From Mesorhizobium sp. M1D.F.Ca.ET.043.01.1.1 (GTDB lineage Bacteria > Pseudomonadota > Alphaproteobacteria > Rhizobiales > Rhizobiaceae): a DNA stretch of 64,000 nt. Positions within the stretch are counted from its first letter, which is position 1. Each line of letters opens with the position of its first letter. Positions 35,563 to 43,853 of this stretch are shown here, in pieces. The notes under the pieces are model-generated. The model did no database searches and was not told the origin of the DNA. It saw only the letters and a list, made by a program, of their open reading frames with translations. The stretch covers positions 5,903,001 through 5,967,000 of the forward strand of contig NZ_CP034444.1 in NCBI RefSeq assembly GCF_003952385.1, in the 5' to 3' direction. Position numbers and translations under genes: made by a program.

Positions 35563-36282
35563 ATGTCGATTTGGGACCGCCTCGGCGACTTCATCGCTCG
35601 TGTTTCGTCGTCGGCGTCCTCGGGCGTCGCCGATGTCGTCGAGGCCGTGCGGACCGTGTTTTCCGGCGATGCGGACCTGCGCCGGCGCGTTGCCTTCTCG
35701 GTGGCGATGATCGCGCTTTCGGCCAAGATGGCGAAGGCCGACGGCATCGTCACCCAGGACGAGGTGCGCGCTTTCCAGGAAATCTTCGAAGTGCCGCCCA
35801 GGGAAACACGCAACGTGGCGCGCCTCTACGACCTCGCCAAGCGTGACGTTGCCGGGTTCGAGATCTATGCCGAGCGCATGGCGCAGCTATGCGGTTCCGG
35901 CCATGCGAATTGCATGATGCTGGAAGACATACTCGACGGGCTGTTCCATATCGCCAAGGCCGACGGACTGATCCATGAGCGGGAAGGGCAGTTCCTGCAT
36001 CGAATCGCCGAGATCTTCCGGATCGACGAGGCGCACTACCAGGCGATCCTGTCGCGGCACGTCCATCTCGGCGCCGCCGATCCCTATGTTATTCTGGGCG
36101 TCGAGCGGGGCAAGCCGTTCGAGGAGGTCAGGAAGCGCTATCGCAAGCTGATCTCCGACAATCATCCCGACAGGCTGATCGCGCGCGGCCTGCCGCAGGA
36201 ATTCATCAAGATCGCCACGACCAGGGTCGCCGCGATCAATGCGGCCTATGAGATGATCGAACGGGGCCTCAGGCACGTATGA
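35563..36282 (+). CDS. TerB-DnaJ (DjlA-like) co-chaperone without membrane anchor
   Basis: 239 residues. A TerB-like helical domain (about 40-155; AMIALSAKMAKADGIVTQDE, then LFHIAKADGLIHEREGQFL) is followed by a C-terminal J domain (about 168-239) with YRKLISDNHPDRLIARGLP carrying the HPD tripeptide that stimulates DnaK ATPase. E. coli DjlA has an N-terminal transmembrane helix; none is seen here, so the protein should be soluble. The stop overlaps the start of the amidase by four bases, coupling a chaperone to a wall enzyme. Confidence 0.92.
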   Translation: MSIWDRLGDFIARVSSSASSGVADVVEAVRTVFSGDADLRRRVAFSVAMIALSAKMAKADGIVTQDEVRAFQEIFEVPPRETRNVARLYDLAKRDVAGFEIYAERMAQLCGSGHANCMMLEDILDGLFHIAKADGLIHEREGQFLHRIAEIFRIDEAHYQAILSRHVHLGAADPYVILGVERGKPFEEVRKRYRKLISDNHPDRLIARGLPQEFIKIATTRVAAINAAYEMIERGLRHV

Positions 36283-37046
36283 GCGGTTCTTTGCCCGACC
36301 AGCCGGGTGCCGAGGTCAGGGTGTCGCCAAATTTCGGTCCGCGGCGCGACACGCTCAGGCCCGACATGATCGTGCTGCACTATACCGGCATGGCGACGGG
36401 CGCCGGCGCCGAAGCGTGGCTGTGCAATCCGGCAAGCGAGGTGTCCGCGCATTATCTTGTCCATGAGGACGGCCGCATCGTGCAGATGGTGCGCGAGAGC
36501 GACCGCGCCTGGCATGCCGGCAAGAGTTCATGGTGCGGACGTGTCGACATCAACTCCTGCTCTGTCGGCATCGAGATCGTCAATCCCGGACATGCGCTGG
36601 GCTATAAAGCCTTCCCGAAGCGGCAGATCGACGCCGTGATCGGTTTATGCGAGGGGGTCGCCGGCCGGCATTCGATTCCACAGCAAAGGGTGCTCGCGCA
36701 TTCCGATGTCGCGCCGGGACGCAAGGTCGATCCGGGCGAGAAGTTTCCCTGGAAAGCGCTCTTCGCGGCCGGCGTCGGCCATCTCGTTCCAGCGACCCCG
36801 ATCAGGCATGGCGCGGCGCTGAAGGCGGGCGACAGCGGCGCTGACGTGGAGGCGCTGCAATCGATGCTGGCGCTTTACGGGTACGGCGTCGAGAAATCGG
36901 GCGCCTTCGATCGCCAAACGGAAATTGTTGTGGCGGCATTTCAGCGGCATTTCCGCCGGCAACTTGTCGACGGCGTGGCGGACGACTCGACGATCCGCAC
37001 GCTGCAAAGGCTGCTGGCTTCCGTTAAGATCGCCTCGCCCAAATAG
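36279..37046 (+). CDS. N-acetylmuramoyl-L-alanine amidase, AmiD/AmpD family
   Basis: 255 residues. The amidase_2 domain (about 20-165) has zinc ligands His in MIVLHYTGM and His in VLAHSDVAPGRKVDPGEKFPW, with the Asp of that motif also conserved; SVGIEIVNPG lies between. A PG_binding_1 domain fills about 180-250 (GAALKAGDSGADVEALQSML). Cuts the MurNAc-L-Ala bond. No signal peptide, as in AmpD, so it may act on cytoplasmic anhydro-muropeptides, although the wall-binding domain argues for export. Translationally coupled to the DjlA-like gene. Confidence 0.92.
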   Translation: MSGSLPDQPGAEVRVSPNFGPRRDTLRPDMIVLHYTGMATGAGAEAWLCNPASEVSAHYLVHEDGRIVQMVRESDRAWHAGKSSWCGRVDINSCSVGIEIVNPGHALGYKAFPKRQIDAVIGLCEGVAGRHSIPQQRVLAHSDVAPGRKVDPGEKFPWKALFAAGVGHLVPATPIRHGAALKAGDSGADVEALQSMLALYGYGVEKSGAFDRQTEIVVAAFQRHFRRQLVDGVADDSTIRTLQRLLASVKIASPK

Positions 37047-37231
37047 TCCCCCAAATCCTCTAAATTACAATTTGTCATACAAAGTGAATTGCCTCGCCTT
37101 CATTGGCGCCAATTCCCTCTCCAAACGCATCTCCCGCAAGTTGTCGGACATCTATCCTCCCGGGATGCTCCGATGTTGAGTTGGCCCAGCTGCGCGAAGT
37201 TCTTCGCGCGGTTCTAAAAGAACAGGACTAC

Positions 37232-37942
37232 ATGCAAAGATTGACCGTTGTAGCGGCAGCCGTTGCTGCCGGAGTGATGACTTTTACCTTCAGCTCGGCA
37301 AACAGTGCCCCGCTTAGCCTGCGGGCAGCCGACAATGGGTTCGCTGCCACCCCCGCGACGCCGAAGGCTGCCCCCGAGCCCAAAACCGCAAAAACTACGA
37401 AAGTCGACCAGGCAAAGGTGCAGAAAGCCGCGGTAACGCGGTCGGCAAAATCAACGGTCAAGCGAAGTGCAAGGCGCGGCAGGAAGACCGTCGACCTGAC
37501 GACCACGGCTTCCATCCACCCCGAAAAGCCCGCCCTGTCATCCGTCGCCACCGGCGGCGGCCAATATTCGGCGATCATCGCCCGCTATGCAGCGAGCTAC
37601 GGCGTGCCGGTATCGCTCGCCAAGGCCGTCATCAAGATCGAAAGCAACTATCGGCCGAACATGGTCGGCAGCGCCGGCGAGATCGGCCTGATGCAGATCA
37701 AGCCGGCGACGGCGCGGATGATGGGCTATACCGGTTCGGCCAAGGGGCTGTTCGATCCCGACACCAACATCAAATACGGCATGAAGTACCTGGCCATGGC
37801 GCAGGGCCTCGGCGGCGGCACGACCTGCGGCACGATCCTGAAGTACAACGCCGGCCATGGCGCGAGGCGGATGAATCCGGTTTCGGCCGCCTACTGCAGC
37901 AAGGTGAAGGTGCAGATGGCGGCGCTCGGCTCGCCCGCCTAA
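37232..37942 (+). CDS. Lytic transglycosylase, SLT domain
   Basis: 236 residues. Signal-like N terminus MQRLTVVAAAVAAGVMTF, then a Lys/Ala-rich basic linker (about 45-90), then an SLT_1 domain (about 105-225): AKAVIKIESNYRPNMVG with catalytic Glu (ES), GEIGLMQIKPATARMMGY, and NIKYGMKYLAMAQGL. Related to the family that opens glycan strands, including the VirB1 type. Start ATG 37232; an upstream in-frame ATG would add 43 unlikely residues. The preceding 185-bp spacer is unusually AT-rich for the window and should hold the promoter. Confidence 0.92.
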   Translation: MQRLTVVAAAVAAGVMTFTFSSANSAPLSLRAADNGFAATPATPKAAPEPKTAKTTKVDQAKVQKAAVTRSAKSTVKRSARRGRKTVDLTTTASIHPEKPALSSVATGGGQYSAIIARYAASYGVPVSLAKAVIKIESNYRPNMVGSAGEIGLMQIKPATARMMGYTGSAKGLFDPDTNIKYGMKYLAMAQGLGGGTTCGTILKYNAGHGARRMNPVSAAYCSKVKVQMAALGSPA

Positions 37943-37960
37943 AGGCGATTTGCTTCTCTT

Positions 37961-38004
37961 GCATGTCGTTGTCCCAAACCGCTGCACACTTTTGGGCGAC
38001 ATGC
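37961..38004. repeat. Mesorhizobium-type intergenic palindrome, copy C
   Basis: Cleanest copy: GCATGTCGTTGTCCCAAACC at the left, ACACTTTTGGGCGACATGC at the right. Outer arms GCATGTCG/CGACATGC are perfect complements; inner CCCAAA/TTTGGG also pairs. It sits between the SLT gene stop and the rnpB promoter. Confidence 0.85.
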
Positions 38005-38018
38005 ATTGGCTTTTTCGT

Positions 38019-38048
38019 TTGCGTTTTCCGGCGGGAATCCCTTTATAC
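38019..38048 (+). promoter_or_regulatory. Sigma-70-type promoter of rnpB
   Basis: TTGCGT at 38019-38024, 18-base spacer, TTATAC at 38043-38048. The expected start, six to seven bases on, coincides with the 5' stem of RNase P RNA near 38054. Confidence 0.6.
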
Positions 38049-38053
38049 GCGCT

Positions 38054-38458
38054 TGCCAGCTGGCCGGGCGGCCGCGCCCGCAAGAGCCGAAAGGCTGCGG
38101 GTGAGGAAAGTCCGGGCTCCATGGAGACACGGTGCCGGCTAATGGCCGGCGGGGGCGACCCCAGGGAAAGTGCCACAGAAAGCAAACCGCCGCGGCGAAT
38201 GCCGCGGCAAGGGTGAAAGGGTGGAGTAAGAGCCCACCGCGCGACTGGCAACAGGAGCGGCACGGCAAACCCCACCGGGAGCAAGACCGAATAGGGGCGG
38301 TGCGAAGGGAAACCTTCGAGGGCTGTTTCCGGCCCACCGCCCGGGTAGGTTGCGTGAGGCGTGTGGCGACACGCGCCCAAGATGAATGGCCGCCACGTTC
38401 TCGCGCCGCAAGGCGCGGGAGCCATACAGAACCCGGCTTACAGGCCAGCTGGCATTTT
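38054..38458 (+). ncRNA. rnpB: RNase P RNA, bacterial class A
   Basis: About 405 nt. The conserved P4/CR-I core GAGGAAAGTCCGGGCTCC lies near 38102-38119 and its 3' partner near CATACAGAACCCGGCTTACA (38423-38442). The CACAGAAA element lies at about 38173. The P1 stem is a perfect 11-bp pairing of GCCAGCTGGCC (38055-38065) with GGCCAGCTGGC (38443-38453), followed by ATTTTTC as the terminator. It is the catalytic subunit that removes 5' leaders from pre-tRNAs. The ends are placed by the P1 stem. Confidence 0.96.
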
Positions 38459-38520
38459 TCCGCGACAGCCAAGAGAGCTCCTGAAATCAGCGGGTTGTGC
38501 CGTCAGGCTCGCCTGTTGAT

Positions 38521-38676
38521 TCAGGGACGGCGGGCAGACGCTTCTTCGCACCCGGCATCCGCCACCTGATCGTCGGTGAGTATCTTACCTTTTATCGCGT
38601 TGCCGAGGACGCGATAGAAATCATCCGCATCCTGCATGGCCGGCGCAACATCGAAGCTGACGACCTGGATTCGTGA
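38521..38676 (+). pseudogene. Remnant of a ParE/RelE-type toxin (C-terminal part)
   Basis: The plus frame ending at TGA 38674-38676 reads GIRHLIVGEYLTFYRVAEDA then IEIIRILHGRRNIEADDL, the C-terminal strands and the LHGRR signature of type II ParE/RelE toxins. The frame is closed by a stop at 38482-38484, and the N-terminal helices are missing, so only about 45-60 of roughly 95 residues remain. No antitoxin gene precedes it; rnpB ends just upstream. A decayed toxin-antitoxin locus, probably cut off by insertion or recombination at the rnpB 3' end. Confidence 0.7.
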
Positions 38677-38699
38677 TCGATCCGGCGGGTCGATCATGG

Positions 38700-39815
38700 T
38701 CAACCGCCAAGCCGCTCCAGCGACGCCTCGATCGCCCGCCAGAGCTCCTCGACCGGCTCGCAGCCGACCGACAGGCGCACGAAGCCGGGCGCCACGGCGT
38801 CGCCGCGCTTCGAGCGCCGCTCGGCCGACGTATGCACGCCGCCGAAGGAAGTCGCCGCTTCAATCAAAGCGCAATTGTCGATGAAAGCCTCGGCCTTCTC
38901 TTCCGACGCCAGCTCGAACGAGATCAAAAAGCCGAAGCGCTCCATCTGGGCGCGCGCCAGATTGTGCGAGGCGTCGCCCTCAAGGCCTGGAAAACGCAGG
39001 CCGCTCACGGCGCGATGCCCCTTGAGCCGGCGGGCGATCGTTTCGGCTGACGAGCACATGCGATCGAAACGCACCTCCAGCGTCTCGAGGCCGCGATGCA
39101 CGAGCCAGGCCTCGAACGGTCCGGGGATGCCGCCTGCCAGCTCGCGCCAGTTCGTAACCTTGGCGATGATGTCGGAATCGCGGCTTGCGACGTGGCCGAA
39201 CAGCACGTCCGAGTGGCCGTTCACCGCCTTGGTGTCGGCCGAGACCACGATGTCGGCGCCGAGGTCGAGCGGGCGCTGACCGAAGGACGTCATCGTCGTG
39301 TTGTCGACGACGAAGATCGCCCCTTGCTCATGGGCAGCCTCGGCCACAGCCGAGATATCGCAGATATCCAGTCGCGGATTGGACGGGGTTTCGGCAAAGA
39401 CGAGCCGATAACCGTCGAAGCCGCCATCGAGGAAAGTCGGTGTCGGCCTTGTGTCAAAAGCGATGCCAAACGGCTTCAGGAAGCGCTCCGCCATCGCGCG
39501 CGTCGCATGATAGCCGTCCGACGGCAGAAGCACGCGATCTCCGGACTTCAGCAGCGCGAAAAACACCGAAGAGATCGCGCCCATTCCCGACGGAAAGGCA
39601 ACGCATCGCGCATCTTCCAGATGGCCGAGCGCATGCTCCACGGCGCGCCAGGTCGGATTGTCGTAACGGCCGTATTGATCGAATCCGGCTTCGGCGCCCG
39701 GCGTATGGAAGATCGAGGCCATGATCAGCGGCAAGGGGATGGGGTCGCCTTTGGCGAAATCGACGCTGCGCAGATGGGCAAGTGTCGCGGCGCGTGACTT
39801 CGCGGTTTCGGTCAT
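38700..39815 (-). CDS. Cystathionine gamma-lyase-like PLP enzyme
   Basis: 371 residues, Cys/Met metabolism PLP family. YDNPTWRAVEHALGHLED (cofactor region), FPSGMGAISSVF, AETPSNPRLDI, VVDNTT, and Schiff-base lysine K196 in SADTKAVNGHSD. It resembles the alphaproteobacterial cystathionine gamma-lyase group, releasing cysteine from cystathionine in reverse transsulfuration, but the family is not separable by eye. It is quite different from the enzyme at 2160-3443. It faces the ParE remnant and is divergent from the dcw cluster. Confidence 0.9.
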   Translation of the reverse strand: MTETAKSRAATLAHLRSVDFAKGDPIPLPLIMASIFHTPGAEAGFDQYGRYDNPTWRAVEHALGHLEDARCVAFPSGMGAISSVFFALLKSGDRVLLPSDGYHATRAMAERFLKPFGIAFDTRPTPTFLDGGFDGYRLVFAETPSNPRLDICDISAVAEAAHEQGAIFVVDNTTMTSFGQRPLDLGADIVVSADTKAVNGHSDVLFGHVASRDSDIIAKVTNWRELAGGIPGPFEAWLVHRGLETLEVRFDRMCSSAETIARRLKGHRAVSGLRFPGLEGDASHNLARAQMERFGFLISFELASEEKAEAFIDNCALIEAATSFGGVHTSAERRSKRGDAVAPGFVRLSVGCEPVEELWRAIEASLERLGG

Positions 39816-40206
39816 GGGCTCATTCCTTGCTGAACAGGGGTTCGACGCTAGGCGCGCCGCAGGCTCGCAGCAAGCGGCGTCCTTTTGGGCCAGACGGTTC
39901 TAAACGCTTCGTTAGGCTTAATAGAGGATAAAGACGAGACGTGCCGTCAGGCTGCTCTTCCTGGTTGTGGCGCGCGCGTTTGTGATGCCTCTTCCCGTTG
40001 ACGCCCATAGTGCCCCATGATATCCCATTCAAATCAAGCCTTCGTTCCGCGTCAGGGTGAAGCGTGCGCCAACCGGGCAGTCGCGGCGGCTGCGCGTTTG
40101 CCGGTTTTCGCCTTGGTGAATGAAGCGGTTTGCCGCGAGGCGATGCGCGGCGGCGCGGAGAAAAACATGGGAAGGGGTGCGGCGGCGACAGCGGCTGTAA
40201 CGTGTA
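39816..40206. other. 391-bp divergent spacer upstream of mraZ
   Basis: No gene supported. An open frame from 40017 that runs into rsmH has no ribosome site and crosses mraZ in another frame. The spacer should hold the dcw promoter. A G-rich ATGGGAAGGGGTG stretch at about 40167-40179 is the best candidate for the TGGGN-type MraZ operator repeats known in other bacteria, but the spacing does not fit well. It has no GANTC sites, unlike the gaps before ddl and ligA. Confidence 0.5.
39998..40026 (+). promoter_or_regulatory. Candidate dcw promoter
   Basis: TTGACG at 39998-40003, exact 17-base spacer, TATCCC at 40021-40026, about 180 bases before mraZ. The -35 matches five of six consensus bases; the -10 matches three of six. 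Confidence 0.35.
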
Positions 40207-40665
40207 GTGGACCGATTTCTGTCAAACGCAGTGAACAGGATCGATGCGAAGGGGCGGGTGTCCGTTCCGGCGCATTTCCGCGCGGTTGTGCAGAAGCGTG
40301 GCTATGGCGAGCTCTATGCGCTACGCTGCCTCGACCTTCCGGCGATGGACGTCGGCGGGCTCGACCTGCTCGACCGCTACGAGCAGCGGATCGCGCTGGA
40401 GGATCCCTTCCTGCAGACGGCGGACGACATGTCCTTCTTTTGCCATGGCGACGGGACGTTCCTGAAGCTCGACCAGGACGGTCGCATCACGATGACCGAT
40501 TTCATCCGCGAGCATACGGGCATCTCGAACGAGGTGGCCTTTGTCGGCCGCGGCAATTTCTTTCAGATATGGGAACCGGGCCGGCTTGCCGCCTATGGGG
40601 CGCAGGCGCGGGCCAGGCTCTTGCAGCTTCGGCAGGGGACGAAGCCCGGGGAGCGACCGGAATGA
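40207..40665 (+). CDS. mraZ: Transcriptional regulator MraZ
   Basis: 152 residues, first gene of the dcw cluster. Two AbrB-like repeats with the conserved DxxxR motifs: [13 protein letters not shown] near the start and [11 protein letters not shown] at about residue 88. MraZ forms a ring, binds repeats upstream of its own gene and represses the cluster. It begins with GTG at 40207 and has no clear Shine-Dalgarno sequence, so translation initiation may be weak; the N terminus [13 protein letters not shown] matches the family. Its stop overlaps the rsmH start. Confidence 0.95.
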   Translation: MDRFLSNAVNRIDAKGRVSVPAHFRAVVQKRGYGELYALRCLDLPAMDVGGLDLLDRYEQRIALEDPFLQTADDMSFFCHGDGTFLKLDQDGRITMTDFIREHTGISNEVAFVGRGNFFQIWEPGRLAAYGAQARARLLQLRQGTKPGERPE

Positions 40666-41678
40666 TGGCTGGCCACGGCGATGATCCTCACGCCGTTGGC
40701 GGACTGGTCCGTCACATTCCGGTCCTCCTTGGCGAAGTGCTGGAGGCGCTTGAGCCCAAGGCGGGCGAGACTGTCGTCGACGGGACGTTCGGCGCCGGCG
40801 GCTACACCGGAGCCATTCTCGAGTGCGGAGCTTCGGTCGTGGCGATCGACCGCGATCCGGATGCGATCGGCGCAGGCAGGGCTCTGGAACAGCAGGCCGG
40901 CGGCAGGCTGAAACTCGTGCAGGCGCCGTTTTCGACGCTCGACAAGCATGTCGAGAGCGCCGACGGCGTGGTGCTCGACATCGGCGTTTCTTCCATGCAG
41001 CTCGACCAGGCCGAGCGCGGCTTTTCCTTTCGCGCCGATGGGCCGCTCGACATGCGCATGGCACAGGCGGGCCTGAGCGCTGCAGACGTCGTCAACACCT
41101 TCAAGGCGGGCGATCTTGCCCGCATCTTCGGTTTCCTCGGCGAGGAGCGGCATGCCGGCCGCATCGCCCGCATGATCGAGACCCGGCGCCAGAAACGGCC
41201 CTTCGAGCGCACGCTCGATCTGGCCGACGCCATCGCCACCCATATCGGACGCGCGCCGAAGGACAAGATCCATCCGGCCACCCGGGTCTTCCAGGCGCTG
41301 CGCATCTTCGTAAACGACGAGCTCGGCGAACTGGCCGGCGCGCTGTTCGCCGCCGAGCGTGTGCTGAAACCTGGCGGGCGGCTCGCCGTCGTGACCTTCC
41401 ATTCGCTGGAGGACCGCATCGTCAAGCGTTTCATCGCCGATCGCGCCGATGCGGCATCGGGTTCGCGCCACATGCCCGACGCGCCTGCGCGGCTGGCGAC
41501 CTTCCGCAAGTCCGGCGGTGGGGTGACGCCGGGCGAGGCCGAGATCGCCGTCAATCCCCGCGCGCGTTCGGCCAGGCTGCGCGCGGCAATCCGCACCGAC
41601 GTGCCGGCGCGCCCCGGCGACTTTTCGATTTTCGGCCTTCCAAAGCTTCCCGCCGTCGAGCGGCCGGGGGAGAGGTAA
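40662..41678 (+). CDS. rsmH: 16S rRNA (cytosine-1402-N4)-methyltransferase RsmH
   Basis: 338 residues (MraW). [32 protein letters not shown] (SAM motif), [36 protein letters not shown] and the C-terminal [14 protein letters not shown] are all family marks. It methylates N4 of C1402 in the ribosomal P site. Two ATGs in a row at 40662 and 40665; the first is used here, with GGGGAG eight bases upstream, giving a 4-base overlap with mraZ. Confidence 0.97.
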   Translation: MMAGHGDDPHAVGGLVRHIPVLLGEVLEALEPKAGETVVDGTFGAGGYTGAILECGASVVAIDRDPDAIGAGRALEQQAGGRLKLVQAPFSTLDKHVESADGVVLDIGVSSMQLDQAERGFSFRADGPLDMRMAQAGLSAADVVNTFKAGDLARIFGFLGEERHAGRIARMIETRRQKRPFERTLDLADAIATHIGRAPKDKIHPATRVFQALRIFVNDELGELAGALFAAERVLKPGGRLAVVTFHSLEDRIVKRFIADRADAASGSRHMPDAPARLATFRKSGGGVTPGEAEIAVNPRARSARLRAAIRTDVPARPGDFSIFGLPKLPAVERPGER

Positions 41679-41682
41679 GCAC

Positions 41683-42078
41683 GTGTTTCGTACCAGCGAC
41701 ATAGTCCTGATCGCCGTCATGGTCTCGGCGGCGGCGTTGACCTACAAGACCAAGCGCGAAGCCGAGGACCAGTTGGCGGCGGTGCAGAAGCTGCAGGCGC
41801 AGATCCGCTACGAGGAAGACACGATCGATCTTCTGAAGGCCGACTGGAGCCTGCTCACCCAGCCGGCGCGGCTGCAGAAGCTTGCCGAACTCTACAAGTC
41901 GCAGCTCGGGCTCGAGCCGCTCAACGCCCGGCAGATCGGCGGTCTCGACGACGTGCCCGTGAAACCTGTCAACATCGAGGACCTGTCGTCGCAGCGGCTT
42001 GGCGGCATGGCTGACAATTCCGGCAAAGAGCCCCCGGGAGGCAAGGATCCGGTGGTCACCGGGAGCACCGTGCAATGA
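41683..42078 (+). CDS. ftsL: Cell division protein FtsL
   Basis: 131 residues from GTG 41683 (GGGAGAGG upstream). Bitopic: transmembrane helix at about 5-22 (SDIVLIAVMVSAAALTY), then a coiled-coil (about 25-75; KTKREAEDQLAAVQKLQAQI) ending at WSLLTQPARLQKLAELY, the motif typical of alphaproteobacterial FtsL. The periplasmic tail is long and low complexity. FtsL pairs with FtsB and FtsQ and helps activate FtsWI. Identified mainly by position and topology, as FtsL sequences diverge widely. Confidence 0.92.
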   Translation: MFRTSDIVLIAVMVSAAALTYKTKREAEDQLAAVQKLQAQIRYEEDTIDLLKADWSLLTQPARLQKLAELYKSQLGLEPLNARQIGGLDDVPVKPVNIEDLSSQRLGGMADNSGKEPPGGKDPVVTGSTVQ

Positions 42079-43799
42079 TCGGCAGGCTTCCAAAGATCGG
42101 TAACCTGCTGAAGCGTCGAATGAAGATGGCCGAGGACGGCTCGATCGTCGTCGATGCCGCCCGCAAGGCGACCGGCGGCAAGGCCAAGACGCGCATCGTC
42201 ATGACGATGGCGGTGTTCTTCACCATCTATTCGACCATTGCCGGTAGGCTGGTCTATCTCGGCCTGCAGAACCCGGACATGTCGGGCGGTCCGCAAAGCC
42301 GGGTCACGGCCTCGCGGCCGGATATCGTCGACCGCAACGGCGAGGTGCTGGCGACCGACATCAAGACGGCGTCGCTGTTCGCCGAGCCGCGCCGCATCGT
42401 CGACGCCGACGAGGCGATCGAGAAGCTGTCGACGGTGCTTCCGGAGATCGATTATGAGCAGACATATCACAAGCTGAAGAGCGGCGCCGGCTTCGTCTGG
42501 CTGCAGCGGCAGCTGACGCCGAAGCAGCAGGCCGACATCATGGCGCTCGGCATTCCGGGTCTCGGCTTCCGCACCGAAAAGCGGCGCTTCTATCCGAGCG
42601 GCGAGACGTCCTCCTACATTGTCGGTCTCACCAACATCGACAACCAGGGCATCTCCGGCATGGAGAAGTACATTGACGACCAGGGCCTGACCGACCTGCA
42701 GGCGTCGGGGCTGGCGGTAGCCCGGGATCTGAGGCCGGTAAAGTTATCGATCGACCTGCGCGTCCAGCACGTGGTGCGCGACGAAGTCGCTACCGGCATG
42801 GAACGGTTCCATGCAATCGCGGCGGGCGCAGTGGTGCTCAACATCAAGACCGGCGAAGTGCTGGCCATGGCGTCGGTGCCGGATTTCGACCCCAACAATC
42901 CATACAACGCTCAGGAAAAGGACCGGCTGAACCGCATGTCGGCGGGCCTCTACGAGATGGGCTCGACCTTCAAGAGCTTCACCACCGGCATGGCGCTGGA
43001 CTCCGGCAAGGTGACGCTGGAGAGCCGCTTCGACGCGTCCCGTCCGATCAGGATTGGCCGCCAGACCATTCACGACTTCCACAGCAAGGGCCGTGTGCTT
43101 TCGGTGCCTGAAGTGTTCATCTATTCATCCAACATCGGTTCGGCCAAGGAAGCCGAGGCTGTCGGCATCGAGGGGCATCGCGAGTTCCTGCATCGCCTGG
43201 GCGTGCTCGAAAAGATGCAGACGGAATTGCCAGAAGTGGCGCGTCCGACCGAGCCCAAGGTCTGGAAGCAGGTCAATTCGATCACGATCGCTTTCGGCCA
43301 CGGCGTCTCGACGACGCCGCTGCAGACCGCCGTCGGCTGCGCGGCGTTGATGAGCGGCTATCTGATCGAGCCGACCTTTCTGCCGCGCACTGCAGAACAG
43401 GCAACGGAGGTCGCCAAAAAGGTGGTCAAAGACAAGACCGTGGAAGGGATGCGCTATCTCTACGCGCTCAATGCCGAGAAGGGCTCCGGCAAGAACGCCA
43501 AGGTTCCAGGCTATCGCGTCGGCGGCAAAACCGGCACGGCGGAAAAGGTCGTCAACGGCCGCTACTCGAAGGAGAAGAATTTCAACGCTTTCGTCGCGGC
43601 TTTCCCGATGGACGATCCACAATATATCGTGCTGACCATCGCCGACGAGCCGAAGCCGGAAAAGCCGGGCATGGGCGCCACTGCCGCCTCGAATGCCGGC
43701 ATCATGGCGGGCAACATCATCAGGCGCGCGGCTTCCATGCTTGGCGTGAAGCCAGATTTCAGCCATGAAAATGGTGCAACGCTGGTTTCCTATCAGTGA
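42075..43799 (+). CDS. ftsI: Septal peptidoglycan transpeptidase FtsI (PBP3)
   Basis: 574 residues. Cytoplasmic N terminus, one membrane helix (about 41-62), PBP dimerisation domain, then transpeptidase: S297 in GSTFKSF (SxxK), SSN in IYSSNIGSA, and KTG in GGKTGTAEK. It crosslinks septal wall as partner of the FtsW glycosyltransferase. ATGA overlap (42075-42078) with ftsL. The C terminus is short, without a PASTA domain. Confidence 0.97.
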   Translation: MIGRLPKIGNLLKRRMKMAEDGSIVVDAARKATGGKAKTRIVMTMAVFFTIYSTIAGRLVYLGLQNPDMSGGPQSRVTASRPDIVDRNGEVLATDIKTASLFAEPRRIVDADEAIEKLSTVLPEIDYEQTYHKLKSGAGFVWLQRQLTPKQQADIMALGIPGLGFRTEKRRFYPSGETSSYIVGLTNIDNQGISGMEKYIDDQGLTDLQASGLAVARDLRPVKLSIDLRVQHVVRDEVATGMERFHAIAAGAVVLNIKTGEVLAMASVPDFDPNNPYNAQEKDRLNRMSAGLYEMGSTFKSFTTGMALDSGKVTLESRFDASRPIRIGRQTIHDFHSKGRVLSVPEVFIYSSNIGSAKEAEAVGIEGHREFLHRLGVLEKMQTELPEVARPTEPKVWKQVNSITIAFGHGVSTTPLQTAVGCAALMSGYLIEPTFLPRTAEQATEVAKKVVKDKTVEGMRYLYALNAEKGSGKNAKVPGYRVGGKTGTAEKVVNGRYSKEKNFNAFVAAFPMDDPQYIVLTIADEPKPEKPGMGATAASNAGIMAGNIIRRAASMLGVKPDFSHENGATLVSYQ

Positions 43800-43853
43800 T
43801 TCTTGGGGCGCGCCGGCAACTGCGCGCTATTTTGTTGCGGTGAACGGGACTCA

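Noticed and set aside
38521..38703. A 60-residue minus-strand ORF after rnpB
   Set aside because: The plus strand of the same bases encodes a recognisable ParE C terminus, so the minus frame is a shadow.
40017..41678. A 553-residue frame running through mraZ into rsmH
   Set aside because: Only its last 338 residues (from 40662) are RsmH; the front part crosses mraZ in another frame and the promoter spacer, without a ribosome site.
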